From Pseudoduganella albidiflava (GTDB taxonomy: Bacteria > Pseudomonadota > Gammaproteobacteria > Burkholderiales > Burkholderiaceae_D): a stretch of DNA of 64,000 nucleotides. The stretch spans positions 2,418,001 to 2,482,000 of the forward strand of contig NZ_CP036401.1 in NCBI RefSeq assembly GCF_004322755.1. Reading direction: 5' to 3'. The notes beneath the pieces were generated by a model. It was not told where the DNA came from. It saw only the letters and a program-made list of their open reading frames with translations, and made no database searches. Shown piece by piece: positions 1 through 10,747 of the stretch (position 1 is its first letter; each line of letters opens with the position of its first letter). The translations under genes were made by a program, and so were the position numbers.

Positions 1-4
1 AGGA

Positions 5-1135
5 TTACTGCGACTTCGGCCGCGGCTCGGGCGCCGGCCGGCGCCGTTCCTCGGTACCGTCGTAGGTCTCGTTGGCCGCCTCGCCGCGCAGCACTTCCGG
101 GTTCGACAGCTTCACGGTCTGCGTCGGATACGCGAACTCGATGCCGGCCCGGTTGAAGCGCTTGAACAGCTCGAAGTTGATGGCCTGCTGGGTGTCCATG
201 AACAGGCCGTAGTCGGGCGTCTGCATCACGTACACCACCTCGAAGTCGAGCGACGACGGGCCATACGACTTGAAGTGCGCGCGGTCGAATTTCAGCTGCG
301 GCTGGGCCGACACGATTTCCTTCAGCATGCCGGGAATGCTCTCCAGCTGCTCCTCGGTCACCTCGTACGTGACGCCCACGGAAAACACCACGCGCCGCGT
401 TTCCATGCGCCGCACGTTGTGGATGCGGCTCTTCAGCAGGTCGCTGTTCGAGAACACGATTTCCTCGCCATTCAGGCTGCGGATGCGGGTGGTCTTCAGG
501 CCCACGTACTGCACCGTGCCGGCCAGGTCGTCGACGGTGATGAAGTCGCCCACCACGAACGGCTTGTCGAGCAGGATCGACAGCGACGAGAACAGGTCGC
601 CCAGGATGTTCTGCACGGCCAGCGCCACGGCGATACCGCCGATGCCCAGGCTGGCCACCAGCGTGGTGATGTTGACGCCGAAGTTATCGAGGATCATCAG
701 CAGGATCACGGCCCACAGCGCGGCGCGCGCCACGAAGGTCAGGGCCGCGGTGGAGGTGGTCGCGGCCACGTCGGTGGCGCCGCGCTTCTTGCGGTAGAAG
801 TCGATCCAGCCGCGCACGCCCACGTCGAGCCAGCGGGCAATCTGCAGCAGCAGGATGGCCACGGCCAGGTTGCGCAGCAGCGTTTCCGCTTTCGGCGACA
901 GCAGCAGCCACTGGGTACCGGCATACAGGCCCATCGCCACGATGAACGCCGTGCTGGTGGTTTTCAGCACGCGCACGGCCATGTCGTCCACGTGGGTGGC
1001 GGTATGCTCGGCGAACGCGCCGATGCGGCGCACCAGGAAGCGCTTGGCGGCGTACAGCGCCATGCTGACGGCGGCGGCGATGCCGATGGCGATCATCCAG
1101 GTATTGAGGTCGTTACCTAGCACTACATAGTCCAT
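5..1135 (-). CDS. small-conductance mechanosensitive channel, MscS family
   Basis: Inner-membrane channel that opens under membrane tension to release solutes during hypo-osmotic shock. The 376-residue product has several N-terminal hydrophobic helices. These are followed by the glycine/alanine-rich pore helix (around LGIGGIAVALAVQNILGD) and the beta-domain signature beginning KPFVVGDFI, then a polar C-terminal tail. I chose the ATG at 1135, preceded by AGGAG, over the longer frame to 1240, whose N-terminus is arginine-rich and non-membrane. A second, larger MscS lies at 51887-53536. Family assignment is secure; no regulation is visible. Confidence 0.93.
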   Translation of the reverse strand: MDYVVLGNDLNTWMIAIGIAAAVSMALYAAKRFLVRRIGAFAEHTATHVDDMAVRVLKTTSTAFIVAMGLYAGTQWLLLSPKAETLLRNLAVAILLLQIARWLDVGVRGWIDFYRKKRGATDVAATTSTAALTFVARAALWAVILLMILDNFGVNITTLVASLGIGGIAVALAVQNILGDLFSSLSILLDKPFVVGDFITVDDLAGTVQYVGLKTTRIRSLNGEEIVFSNSDLLKSRIHNVRRMETRRVVFSVGVTYEVTEEQLESIPGMLKEIVSAQPQLKFDRAHFKSYGPSSLDFEVVYVMQTPDYGLFMDTQQAINFELFKRFNRAGIEFAYPTQTVKLSNPEVLRGEAANETYDGTEERRRPAPEPRPKSQ

Positions 1136-1387
1136 GTCTTCTCCTTGTCGGACGGGATGAATGGCAGGGCGGGGCCTGCATCGGGAAGCACCGCGCCGCG
1201 CGGCGGCCGGTACGAGGAGAAGACGGGCGCGCGATGGCAAACGGGCGCCCGCCCTTTTGATGAGTGGATGCTACCGTTGCTTGCCGGACCGGTCGGTTCG
1301 CCCGCGCACATTTGGCGGCAGGGAAAGATCTCGCCTCATGCCTCGATGGCTCATCCGGGCAGTGGCGGTCTGGTTGAGTTAAGCCTA

Positions 1388-1532
1388 CCCCAAGTGCAAA
1401 TCCGGGGTCAGGGAGGAGTACTGGCCTGCAGGCCAGTACCGCTACGCCGGCAAGGAGCGATGCTCCTTGAAACCCCGGCTACGCCCCGGCGGGTCTGACC
1501 CCAGCCTTTCGCTGTTGGGGGGAATGCATGCG
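1388..1532 (+). repeat. dispersed structured repeat, copy 1
   Basis: Intergenic element of about 145 bp, related to an inverted copy at 44064-44206. Both are bracketed by GGGGTCAG near one end and GGGTCTGACCCC near the other. Inside are two hairpins: GTACTGGCC/GGCCAGTAC (1418-1439) and AAGGAGC/GCTCCTT (1452-1468). The matching stems in the second copy differ in sequence but still pair. It separates the MscS gene from the ECF sigma gene. Confidence 0.7.
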
Positions 1533-1592
1533 CCTTCAATGTTTCGAGTAGCGCTTCATTCCACGGCATTAGTCACAAACACCGGTTCGTGC

Positions 1593-2483
1593 TCACGCCA
1601 GCGCCGCGATACCCGCCAGCTTGTCTGGATTGCGGATCGCGTAGATCGCCACGATCCGGTCATCCTCGATGATGAACGCCTGCGCCGATTCGACGATGCC
1701 GCCGACATAGCGCACGATGCCAGGTTCCCCGTTCACGCGCGCCATCCGGTACGTGACCTTGCCCGGGTTGGCGTGTTCCACGGACCAGTAAACGCCGGCG
1801 ATGCGCGCCGCGCCGACCAGGATCTTGCCGAACGACGGCACCTTGCCGCCGCCATCGGAGACCAGCCGCACGTCGCCGGCCAGGAAGGTCTTCATCGCTT
1901 CCCGGTCGGCGCCGGCGGCGGCCTGCATGAAGCGCGCCAGCAGGTCGCGGTGCACGTCCTTCGGCACCGTGAAGCGCGGCGTTTCCTGCTGTACGCGGGC
2001 CTGCGCACGGGAGACCAGCTGCCGGCACGCCGCTTCGCTCTTGCCCAGCGTGGCGGCGATGTCGGCGTAATCCTGGTCGAACACCTGCCGCATCAGGAAT
2101 GCCGCACGTTCCTCGGGCGCCAGCCGCTCCAGCACCCACAGCATCGCCACGGAGACTTCGCTGGCCAGCTCGGCCGCCGTTTCGGGCGTGCGCTCGTCCA
2201 GTTCCACCAGCGGTTCGGGCAGCCACCAGCCCACGTAGGCTTCGCGTTCGGCCTTGCGGCTGCGCAGCCGGTCGATCGACAGCCGCGTGGCGACCGTTAC
2301 CAGCCACGCCTCGGCCGATTGCACGGCGTCGTGGCTGCTGGCGGCCCAGCGCAGCCAGGCATCCTGCACCACGTCCTCCGCGTCGGCGCGGATGCCCAGC
2401 ATGCGGTAGGCGAGTGCGAACAGGCGGGGGCGCAGGGCGTCGAATTGCGCAACGGTATGGTCGTTCATGGCTTCTGGCTTCAT
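1593..2483 (-). CDS. ECF sigma factor, ECF41 (SigJ-like) group with fused C-terminal regulatory domain
   Basis: Alternative RNA polymerase sigma factor of 296 residues. Sigma region 2 comes first (RPRLFALAYRMLG, AEDVVQDAWLRW), then region 4 with its helix-turn-helix (DQDYADIAATLGKSEAACR). A SnoaL/NTF2-like domain makes up the C-terminal third. Three ECF41 signatures are visible: WLPEP in the inter-domain linker, DGGGKV, and NPDKL near the C-terminus. In this group the C-terminal domain takes the place of an anti-sigma factor. The neighbouring oxidoreductase fits the usual ECF41 partnership with carboxymuconolactone decarboxylase, oxidoreductase or epimerase genes. The start could instead be the ATG at 2468. 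Confidence 0.92.
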   Translation of the reverse strand: MKPEAMNDHTVAQFDALRPRLFALAYRMLGIRADAEDVVQDAWLRWAASSHDAVQSAEAWLVTVATRLSIDRLRSRKAEREAYVGWWLPEPLVELDERTPETAAELASEVSVAMLWVLERLAPEERAAFLMRQVFDQDYADIAATLGKSEAACRQLVSRAQARVQQETPRFTVPKDVHRDLLARFMQAAAGADREAMKTFLAGDVRLVSDGGGKVPSFGKILVGAARIAGVYWSVEHANPGKVTYRMARVNGEPGIVRYVGGIVESAQAFIIEDDRIVAIYAIRNPDKLAGIAALA

Positions 2484-2506
2484 GGCGTGAGGGATGGTCT
2501 CCACAA

Positions 2507-2533
2507 GACGGCGGGGCGCCGCCCGTTGTGACA
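2507..2533 (-). promoter_or_regulatory. ECF41-type autoregulatory promoter
   Basis: Reading the minus strand, TGTCACA (2533-2527) is followed by exactly 16 bases and then CGTC (2510-2507), about 24 bases before the sigma-factor ATG. This matches the ECF41 promoter consensus as I recall it (TGTCACA-N16-CGTC), so the gene probably drives its own transcription. Confidence 0.75.
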
Positions 2534-2649
2534 GCTTTCCGGCGGCAAAGGTGTGGCAGCGGGTTTTTTTCTTGTCTACATTGTCATCCCGGCAGTTTAC
2601 ACAAACGGCACACACCCCCATGACCAACCCCAGGACCAGGAGTCACCCG

Positions 2650-3687
2650 ATGGAACCCAGCGACAAGCAAGACATGACCGAACAGGATATCCAGGCATCG
2701 CGGCGCCGCTTCGTCGGCGCGGTGGCCACCACCATTGCCGCGGCGGGCACCGCCGCCGCGGGCGGCGCGATGGCACAGCAGGGCGATGCGCGAGGCGGCG
2801 GGCAGGGCAGCGGCGCGCGCCGCAACCCGAAGTATCCGCGCCCGCCATTCCCGCGCCAGCAACAGGAATGGCCGGCGCTGGCCGGGAAAATGACGCCGCG
2901 GCCCGACCATGGCGAAACGACCTACCGGGGCAGCGGCCGCCTGGCCGGCCGCAAGGCGCTGATCACGGGCGGCGATTCCGGCATGGGCCGGGCCGCCGCG
3001 ATCGCGTATGCGCGCGAAGGCGCCGACGTGGCGATCAATTACCTGCCGTTCGAGGAACCGGACGCGCAGGAAGTCAAGGCGCTGATCGAGAAGGCGGGCC
3101 GCAAGGCGGTGCTGCTGCCGGGCGATATCCGTGACGAAGGTTTTTGCCGGACCTTGGTCGACAAGGCGGCGGAACAGTTGGGCGGCCTCGATATCCTCGT
3201 CAGCAATGCGGCCCGGCAGCAATCCATCGATTCCATCCTCGACCTGAGCACCGAGCAGTTCGACTGGACGATGAAGACCAACCTGTATGCCAACTTCTGG
3301 ATCTGCAAGGCGGCCGTGCCGCATATGAAGAACGGCGGCGCGATCATCGTCACGGCATCCGTGCAGGCGTATGACCCGTCGGCCAACCTGCTCGACTATG
3401 CGCAGACCAAGGCGGCCCAGGTGGCGTTCGTGAAATCGCTGGCCAAGCAGCTGGCCGAGAAAAATATCCGCGTGAACGCCGTGGCGCCTGGGCCGATCTG
3501 GACGCCACTGCAGGTGTGCGGTGGCCAGGAGCCGGATGCGCTGGTCAACTTCGGCGGTGATACGCCGATGAAGCGCCCCGGCCAGCCGGCCGAGCTGGCG
3601 CTGGCCTATGTCACGCTGGCATCCGACGACTCCAGCTACACCACGGGCCACGTGTACGGAGTCGCCGGCGGCAACGGCCAGCCGTAA
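2650..3687 (+). CDS. Tat-exported short-chain dehydrogenase/reductase
   Basis: NAD(P)-dependent oxidoreductase of 345 residues, divergent from the ECF41 gene. The N-terminus carries a twin-arginine signal (SRRRFVGA followed by an alanine-rich hydrophobic stretch), which suggests periplasmic export. The Rossmann motif is TGGDSGMG, and the catalytic serine and YxxxK appear as TASVQ...YAQTK. The C-terminus matches the GxxxxP and GHVYGVAGG pattern of SDRs like YghA. I chose the ATG at 2650 because AGGAG lies 8 bases upstream; ATG 2620 is an alternative. The substrate is unknown. It is the likely oxidoreductase partner of the sigma factor, although I see no ECF41 promoter on its own strand. Confidence 0.88.
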   Translation: MEPSDKQDMTEQDIQASRRRFVGAVATTIAAAGTAAAGGAMAQQGDARGGGQGSGARRNPKYPRPPFPRQQQEWPALAGKMTPRPDHGETTYRGSGRLAGRKALITGGDSGMGRAAAIAYAREGADVAINYLPFEEPDAQEVKALIEKAGRKAVLLPGDIRDEGFCRTLVDKAAEQLGGLDILVSNAARQQSIDSILDLSTEQFDWTMKTNLYANFWICKAAVPHMKNGGAIIVTASVQAYDPSANLLDYAQTKAAQVAFVKSLAKQLAEKNIRVNAVAPGPIWTPLQVCGGQEPDALVNFGGDTPMKRPGQPAELALAYVTLASDDSSYTTGHVYGVAGGNGQP

Positions 3688-3726
3688 GCGGGTAGTGGGG
3701 CGGCCGCTTCTCCGCAAGGCTGAAGA

Positions 3727-4566
3727 TCAGTACTCGCGGCGGTGCGGCCTGATCTCCTGGAGGATGGTGGTGGAGATTTCCTCGATCGACTTGGTGGTCG
3801 AGGACAGCCAGCGAATGCCTTCCCGCTTCATCATGTTTTCCGCTTCATTGACTTCATAGCGGCAGTTCTCGATCGACGCATACTTGCTGCCGGCGCGCCG
3901 CTCGTTGCGGATTTCCGTGAGCCGCTCCGGCGTGATGGTCAGCCCGAAGATCTTCGGCTTGTACGCATACAGCGCCGAGGGCAGCTTGCCGCGCTCGAAA
4001 TCGTCCGGGATCAGCGGGTAGTTCGCCGCCTTGATCCCGTATTGCATGGCCAGGTACAGCGACGTCGGCGTCTTGCCGGAGCGCGACACGCCGACCAGGA
4101 TCACGTCCGCCTCGGCCAGGTTCTTGTGCGACTGGCCATCGTCGTGCGCCAGCGAGAAGTTGATCGCCTCGATGCGGTTGCGGTACTCCTCGCTGTCGAC
4201 GATGTTGTGCGAGCGGCCGATGGTGTGCGTGGACTTCATGCCCAGTTCTTCCTCCAGCGGCGCGACGAAGCTCTGGAACAGGTCCATGTGCAGCCCGCTG
4301 CATTGCCGGATCACCGACGACAGTTCGGCCTGCACGAGCGTGCTGAAAATGATCGGGCGCTGCCCGTCCGCGATGGCCGCCTCGTTGATCTTGCGGGCCG
4401 CCGCGTGGGCCTTGTCCACCGTATCGATGAAGGGCAGGCGGATCTGGCGGAAGCGCATCTCGAACTGGGTCAGCACGGAGTGGCCGAAGGTTTCTGCGGT
4501 GATGCCGGTACCATCGGAAACGAAAAATACGGTGCGGGCGGAGGTCGGGCGTTGTTCGGATGTCAT
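3727..4566 (-). CDS. ppsR: PEP synthase regulatory protein (bifunctional kinase/pyrophosphorylase)
   Basis: 279 residues of the DUF299 family. This enzyme inactivates PEP synthase by ADP-dependent threonine phosphorylation and reactivates it by Pi-dependent dephosphorylation. It starts with [14 protein letters not shown] and has the P-loop-like [11 protein letters not shown] at about residue 159, both hallmarks of the family. It is divergent from ppsA with 175 bases between the two starts, the standard arrangement for target and regulator. Start chosen at ATG 4566; the ribosome-binding site is weak. Confidence 0.95.
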   Translation of the reverse strand: MTSEQRPTSARTVFFVSDGTGITAETFGHSVLTQFEMRFRQIRLPFIDTVDKAHAAARKINEAAIADGQRPIIFSTLVQAELSSVIRQCSGLHMDLFQSFVAPLEEELGMKSTHTIGRSHNIVDSEEYRNRIEAINFSLAHDDGQSHKNLAEADVILVGVSRSGKTPTSLYLAMQYGIKAANYPLIPDDFERGKLPSALYAYKPKIFGLTITPERLTEIRNERRAGSKYASIENCRYEVNEAENMMKREGIRWLSSTTKSIEEISTTILQEIRPHRREY

Positions 4567-4741
4567 GAAAATAGCTTTTGATTGTGAACTGTCAATTTTC
4601 GCCACAGGCTGTAAAATGGCCGGCAACGGTCAGAATGCGCTGCGCGACGCCAAGAATAACACCAAGAAGTCGAGAGACTCACTGCAGCCGGGGCAACCCC
4701 ATGGACGGCCAACAGATTCCCATCATCAGTAAGGTGTCACC

Positions 4742-7207
<2,466 letters not shown>

Positions 7208-7266
7208 TGCGCAAGTAAGGCAGCCGGGGCGCCCGGGGCCTTTTCGAAGTCCGCGGCGGCCCTGGT

Positions 7267-7294
7267 GTCGGACACCGGGTTTTCGGTGTCCGAC
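7267..7294. other. perfect hairpin downstream of ppsA
   Basis: GTCGGACACC and its exact complement GGTGTCCGAC enclose an 8-base loop (GGGTTTTC). No T-run follows, so it is not a classical terminator. It may be a 3' stabiliser or a protein-binding palindrome. Confidence 0.5.
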
Positions 7295-7390
7295 CGCTGC
7301 GGCGGACCGACCGGTTCTCGCCGGAAGATTCCGGTGCCTGCGCGGACACCAACTGTTCAACCGCCTGAAATTGCTCTATCGTTACGTCAA

Positions 7391-7424
7391 CCCTCGCCGC
7401 TCTACCCAGGGCCGCGAGGGTTTT
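7391..7424 (+). terminator. possible terminator or leader hairpin before nfeD
   Basis: CCCTCGC and GCGAGGG form a 7-bp stem over a 16-base loop and are followed by TTTT. It lies just upstream of the NfeD start, so it could end ppsA transcription or act in the nfeD leader. Confidence 0.4.
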
Positions 7425-7445
7425 ACTTTCATGGGAGACAAACAG

Positions 7446-7865
7446 ATGGCTGACTGGATCATGTGGCTCATCGCCGCTGGCGTGCTGGTGGCGCTGGAAC
7501 TGTTCAGCGGCACCTTCTACCTGCTGATGATCGCGCTGGGTGCGCTGGCCGGCGCGCTGGTGGCGGCGCTGCGCATCGACCTGCCGGGCCAGATGCTGGC
7601 GGCCGCGCTGGTCGCCGTGATCGCCACCGTGCTGCTGCGCCAGCGGCGCCGCAACCAGCCGGCGCAGGTCGCCGCATCGCGCAACCCGGACGTGAACCTC
7701 GACATCGGCCAGCCCGTGCAGGTGCCCCACTGGGATGGCCACACGGCGCGCGTGATGTACCGCGGCGCGCTGTGGGACGTGGAACTGGCACCGGGCGCAC
7801 CGGCTGCGGCAGGCACCTACACGATCCGCGAAGTGCGCGGCAGCACGCTGATCGTCGGCGCCTGA
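7446..7865 (+). CDS. NfeD-like inner-membrane protein
   Basis: 139 residues. Two to three hydrophobic helices fill roughly residues 1-62. A short beta-rich OB-fold domain at the C-terminus ends in IREVRGSTLIVG. Proteins of this family are partners of SPFH proteins and are thought to help organise membrane domains or membrane-protein quality control. An SPFH gene follows 48 bases downstream, the standard pairing. Start set at ATG 7446 with GGGAGA upstream; the in-frame ATG at 7431 would add five residues. Confidence 0.9.
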   Translation: MADWIMWLIAAGVLVALELFSGTFYLLMIALGALAGALVAALRIDLPGQMLAAALVAVIATVLLRQRRRNQPAQVAASRNPDVNLDIGQPVQVPHWDGHTARVMYRGALWDVELAPGAPAAAGTYTIREVRGSTLIVGA

Positions 7866-7905
7866 CAACGACAACAACAACGACAACGACAACGACAATA
7901 ACAAG
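7863..7905 (+). repeat. CAACGA simple tandem repeat
   Basis: A run of imperfect six-base CAACGA/CAACAA units fills the nfeD-SPFH gap and ends at the AGGAG ribosome-binding site of the SPFH gene. It is a slippage-prone spacer that could alter the distance between the coupled genes. Confidence 0.8.
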
Positions 7906-7913
7906 GAGAATGC

Positions 7914-8861
7914 ATGGATATTACTTTCGGCGGCGTGGCACTGGTCTTCCTCGCGGTGGCGCTGGTCTTCGTGTTCAAGACCATCAACGTGGTGCCGCAG
8001 CAGCATGCGTGGGTGGTCGAACGGCTCGGCAAGTACCATGCGACGCTGGCGCCGGGCCTGAACATCGTGGTGCCCTTCGTCGACCGCATCGCCTACAAGC
8101 ACATCCTGAAGGAGATCCCGCTCGACGTGCCGTCGCAGGTGTGCATCACGAAGGACAACACGCAGCTGCAGGTGGATGGCATCCTGTACTTCCAGGTCAC
8201 CGATCCCATGCGCGCATCGTACGGCTCGTCGAACTATATCGCCGCCATCACGCAGCTGGCCCAGACCACGCTGCGTTCCGTGATCGGCCGGATGGAGCTC
8301 GACAAGACGTTCGAGGAGCGCGATCACATCAACACCACCGTGGTGAACGCGATCGACGAATCGGCCGCCAACTGGGGCGTGAAGGTGCTGCGCTACGAGA
8401 TCAAGGACCTGACGCCGCCTGCCGACATCCTGCACGCGATGCAGGCGCAGATCACGGCCGAACGCAACAAGCGGGCCCTGATCGCCGCCTCGGAAGGGCG
8501 CAAGCAGGAACAGATCAACATCGCCACCGGCGAGCGCGAGGCGTCCATCGCCCGTTCCGAAGGCGAACGCCAGGCGGCCATCAACCGTGCGCAGGGCGAG
8601 GCCAACGCGATCATCGCGATCGCGGAAGCCACCGCCGAGGCGCTGCGGCAGGTGGGCTCGGCGATCGAGCAGCCGGGCGGCGAGGAGGCGGTGAACCTGA
8701 AGGTGGCCGAACAGTACGTGGACGCGTTCCGCGAACTGGCCAAGACCAACAACACGCTGATCGTGCCCGCCAACCTGGGCGACATGAGCAGCCTGATCGC
8801 CACCGCGATGCAGGTCGTGAAGACACAGAACACGGCGCGCGTGGTGCGCACGCCGTCATGA
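7914..8861 (+). CDS. SPFH/band 7 membrane protein (QmcA/stomatin-like)
   Basis: 315 residues with one N-terminal membrane helix (VALVFLAVALVFVFKTI), then the band 7 domain starting VVPQQHAWVVERLGKYH. A long alanine/glutamate-rich coiled region carries the EREASIARSEGERQAAINRAQGEA motif typical of QmcA and stomatin paralogues. The products assemble into large cage-like oligomers at the membrane. It forms an operon with the NfeD gene and has a strong ribosome-binding site (AAGGAG). QmcA and the eukaryotic SLP-2 are the closest family members I recognise. Confidence 0.93.
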   Translation: MDITFGGVALVFLAVALVFVFKTINVVPQQHAWVVERLGKYHATLAPGLNIVVPFVDRIAYKHILKEIPLDVPSQVCITKDNTQLQVDGILYFQVTDPMRASYGSSNYIAAITQLAQTTLRSVIGRMELDKTFEERDHINTTVVNAIDESAANWGVKVLRYEIKDLTPPADILHAMQAQITAERNKRALIAASEGRKQEQINIATGEREASIARSEGERQAAINRAQGEANAIIAIAEATAEALRQVGSAIEQPGGEEAVNLKVAEQYVDAFRELAKTNNTLIVPANLGDMSSLIATAMQVVKTQNTARVVRTPS

Positions 8862-8927
8862 CGTAATAATCCATGTAACGCGGTAACGCAGTAACGTACT
8901 TAACGAACGCAGAAACAAGGAGGCAGC

Positions 8928-9350
8928 ATGGGAGCATGGGCAATGGGGCCATACGGCAACGATGTCGCGCAGGACTGGGCGGAAGACCTGCACGAGTCGA
9001 ACGACCTGTACTTCATCGGCGACACGCTGGACAACGTGCTGTCGACGGAGAACGGTGATTACCTGGACGCGCCGTTCGGCGAAGAAGGGCTGGCCGCCGT
9101 CGAGACGCTGCTGCGGCTGGAAGGCCGGGGCGGCCCGAAGGACGACGACTCGGCCACGATCGACGCGTGGGTCGACGTCGTCAAGGCCCAGTACAAGCCG
9201 CGCGCCGACCTGCTGGAAAAGGCTGGCCGCGCCATCGACCTGATCCTTTCCGAACGCTCGGAGTTGCGCGAGTTGTGGCAGGATAGCGAGCATTTCGACG
9301 CATGGCGCGCCGCGGTGGAAGACCAGAAAACGCGGCTGCAGGGCAAATAG
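8928..9350 (+). CDS. DUF4259 family protein
   Basis: 140-residue soluble acidic protein. It starts MGAWAMGPYGNDVAQDW, the MGxWxxGxFxND(D)AxDW pattern that defines DUF4259. The rest is predicted helical with no catalytic motif I recognise, and the function of the family is unknown. An excellent AAGGAGG ribosome-binding site precedes the ATG. The next gene starts 9 bases after its stop, so the two are probably co-transcribed. Confidence 0.85.
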   Translation: MGAWAMGPYGNDVAQDWAEDLHESNDLYFIGDTLDNVLSTENGDYLDAPFGEEGLAAVETLLRLEGRGGPKDDDSATIDAWVDVVKAQYKPRADLLEKAGRAIDLILSERSELRELWQDSEHFDAWRAAVEDQKTRLQGK

Positions 9351-9358
9351 GGAGCTTC

Positions 9359-10492
9359 ATGGCGGTATTGAACAAGGCCATGGCCGCAGCGATGCTGGCC
9401 ATGTCGGCAATCGCGTCGTCGTCGGCGGCGCTGCCGGAACAGGAAACACTGGAGCGCCTGGCGCGGATGCGGGCCATGCCGGCAGCGGCCGCCGGGCAGG
9501 AGGCGCAACGGCAGCGCCGCGATCTCGACGCGGCATGGCGCTGGTTCGGCAACCACAAGACAACCGCGCTGCCGGTGTTGCGGCGCGAATTGGCGGCGGA
9601 GCTGAAGAAGCCGAAGCCCAGCCAGCTGGTGCTGCTGGACGTCGGCTACTTCCTGCGCGCGCTGGGCGAACCCGCGGATCGCGCGCTGTCGATGCAGGCC
9701 CTGCTGGCGATCGACCCGGCCGGCATCGTGCCGAAGACGCAGGCCGAGCAATTGTTCCGCTTTATCCACGCCAGCGCGGCCGACCGCGACCCCCGGCTGT
9801 TCCCGCTGATCGACAAGGTATTCCTGCGCGGCGACGTGACCGTGCTGGTGCCGCAGCATGGCTACACGGTCGACGCGACCTCCGTCTGCATCTACCTGTA
9901 CGGCCAGTTCGGCACGCGTGCCGAGCAGCACCTGCGCGGGCTGCTCAATGATCCGGCCGTCGTCAACCGCGTGCTGGAAGTGCTGATGTGGGTGGGCTCG
10001 CCGGACAGCGTGCCGGCCGTGGCCAGGCTGCTGGACAGCACGGACGCCGACACGTTCGCGCGCGCCGCCACGTTCATGCTGCGCGCCGGCGGCCCGCAAG
10101 GGCGGGACGCGCTGCTGGCCTTCGACCCGCGCCGCCTGGAAGGCAAGGCGCGCCAGTTCTACCTGCAGACGCGCCCGCAATTGTCCGGCATGCATTTCGA
10201 TGCGCTGGTGCAGCAGTTGTCCGATTCGCCGCCCTCGGAGAAAGCCGCCCCGCCACGCAGGCTGGACGAAGCGGCCGCCCGGCAGTTACTGGCCGCGCTG
10301 TTCGCCAGCCATGGCAGCTACGAGGGCATCCAGCCGATCGAACTGGCGCTGGCGGCCATGCCGTCCGCCCAGTTGATCGACGAACTGCTGCGCCTGCGCG
10401 AGCGCAGCCTGCTGCGCATTTCCGGCGAAGCCCTGGCCGACATCGACACCACCAATACGCTGATCAATACGCTGCGCTTCCGCCCCAACTAG
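9359..10492 (+). CDS. secreted helical-repeat protein of unknown function
   Basis: 377 residues. An N-terminal signal peptide (MAVLNKAMAAAMLAMSAIASSSAA) is followed by a repetitive helical body. Segments such as GLLNDPAVVNRVLEVLMWVGSPDSVPAVARLLDS resemble HEAT repeats. No enzymatic motif is visible. Start set at ATG 9359 behind GGGAG, overlapping nothing and directly after the DUF4259 stop. The export signal suggests a periplasmic scaffold or binding role, which is inference. Confidence 0.75.
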   Translation: MAVLNKAMAAAMLAMSAIASSSAALPEQETLERLARMRAMPAAAAGQEAQRQRRDLDAAWRWFGNHKTTALPVLRRELAAELKKPKPSQLVLLDVGYFLRALGEPADRALSMQALLAIDPAGIVPKTQAEQLFRFIHASAADRDPRLFPLIDKVFLRGDVTVLVPQHGYTVDATSVCIYLYGQFGTRAEQHLRGLLNDPAVVNRVLEVLMWVGSPDSVPAVARLLDSTDADTFARAATFMLRAGGPQGRDALLAFDPRRLEGKARQFYLQTRPQLSGMHFDALVQQLSDSPPSEKAAPPRRLDEAAARQLLAALFASHGSYEGIQPIELALAAMPSAQLIDELLRLRERSLLRISGEALADIDTTNTLINTLRFRPN

Positions 10493-10499
10493 GAAATTT

Positions 10500-10650
10500 C
10501 CACAGTTCGGCGACTGTCCCTTATTCCCGGAAACATTTCCCAAAACCGGGGTCAGACCCCGGTTTCTGGAAATATTGCTCACATTCCCGCTGGGGACAGT
10601 CCCCTTTTTTTGGAAATATTTCCTGAAAAAAGGGACTGTCCCTGGTGTGT
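10500..10650 (+). repeat. cluster of palindromic intergenic repeats
   Basis: Contains the near-perfect palindrome AAACCGGGGTC-A-GACCCCGGTTT, two GGAAATATT(T/G)CC-type blocks, and three copies or complements of GGGACTGTCCC/GGGACAGTCCC. The GGGGTCAGACCCC core is shared with the edges of the repeats at 1388 and 44064. It sits between the secreted repeat protein and the sirtuin gene and probably forms strong RNA or DNA hairpins. Confidence 0.7.
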
Positions 10651-10747
10651 CCCGCTGTTGTTTTGCGACCAGCTCGGCCGTGCAGTGCGCGGCCTTGGAC
10701 TGGCGCGGAAAGCCCTCACATGGGAGCTTTCGGGCCGCAGGAACACC

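Noticed and set aside
275..1120. Long + strand frame opposite the MscS gene
   Set aside because: Its His/Arg/Gly/Gln-rich product is typical of a reverse-frame shadow in GC-rich DNA; the MscS gene on the other strand has clear domains.
7463..8866. 467-residue + strand frame overlapping nfeD and the SPFH gene
   Set aside because: Different frame from both well-supported genes; its reading includes a threonine run from the CAACGA repeat.
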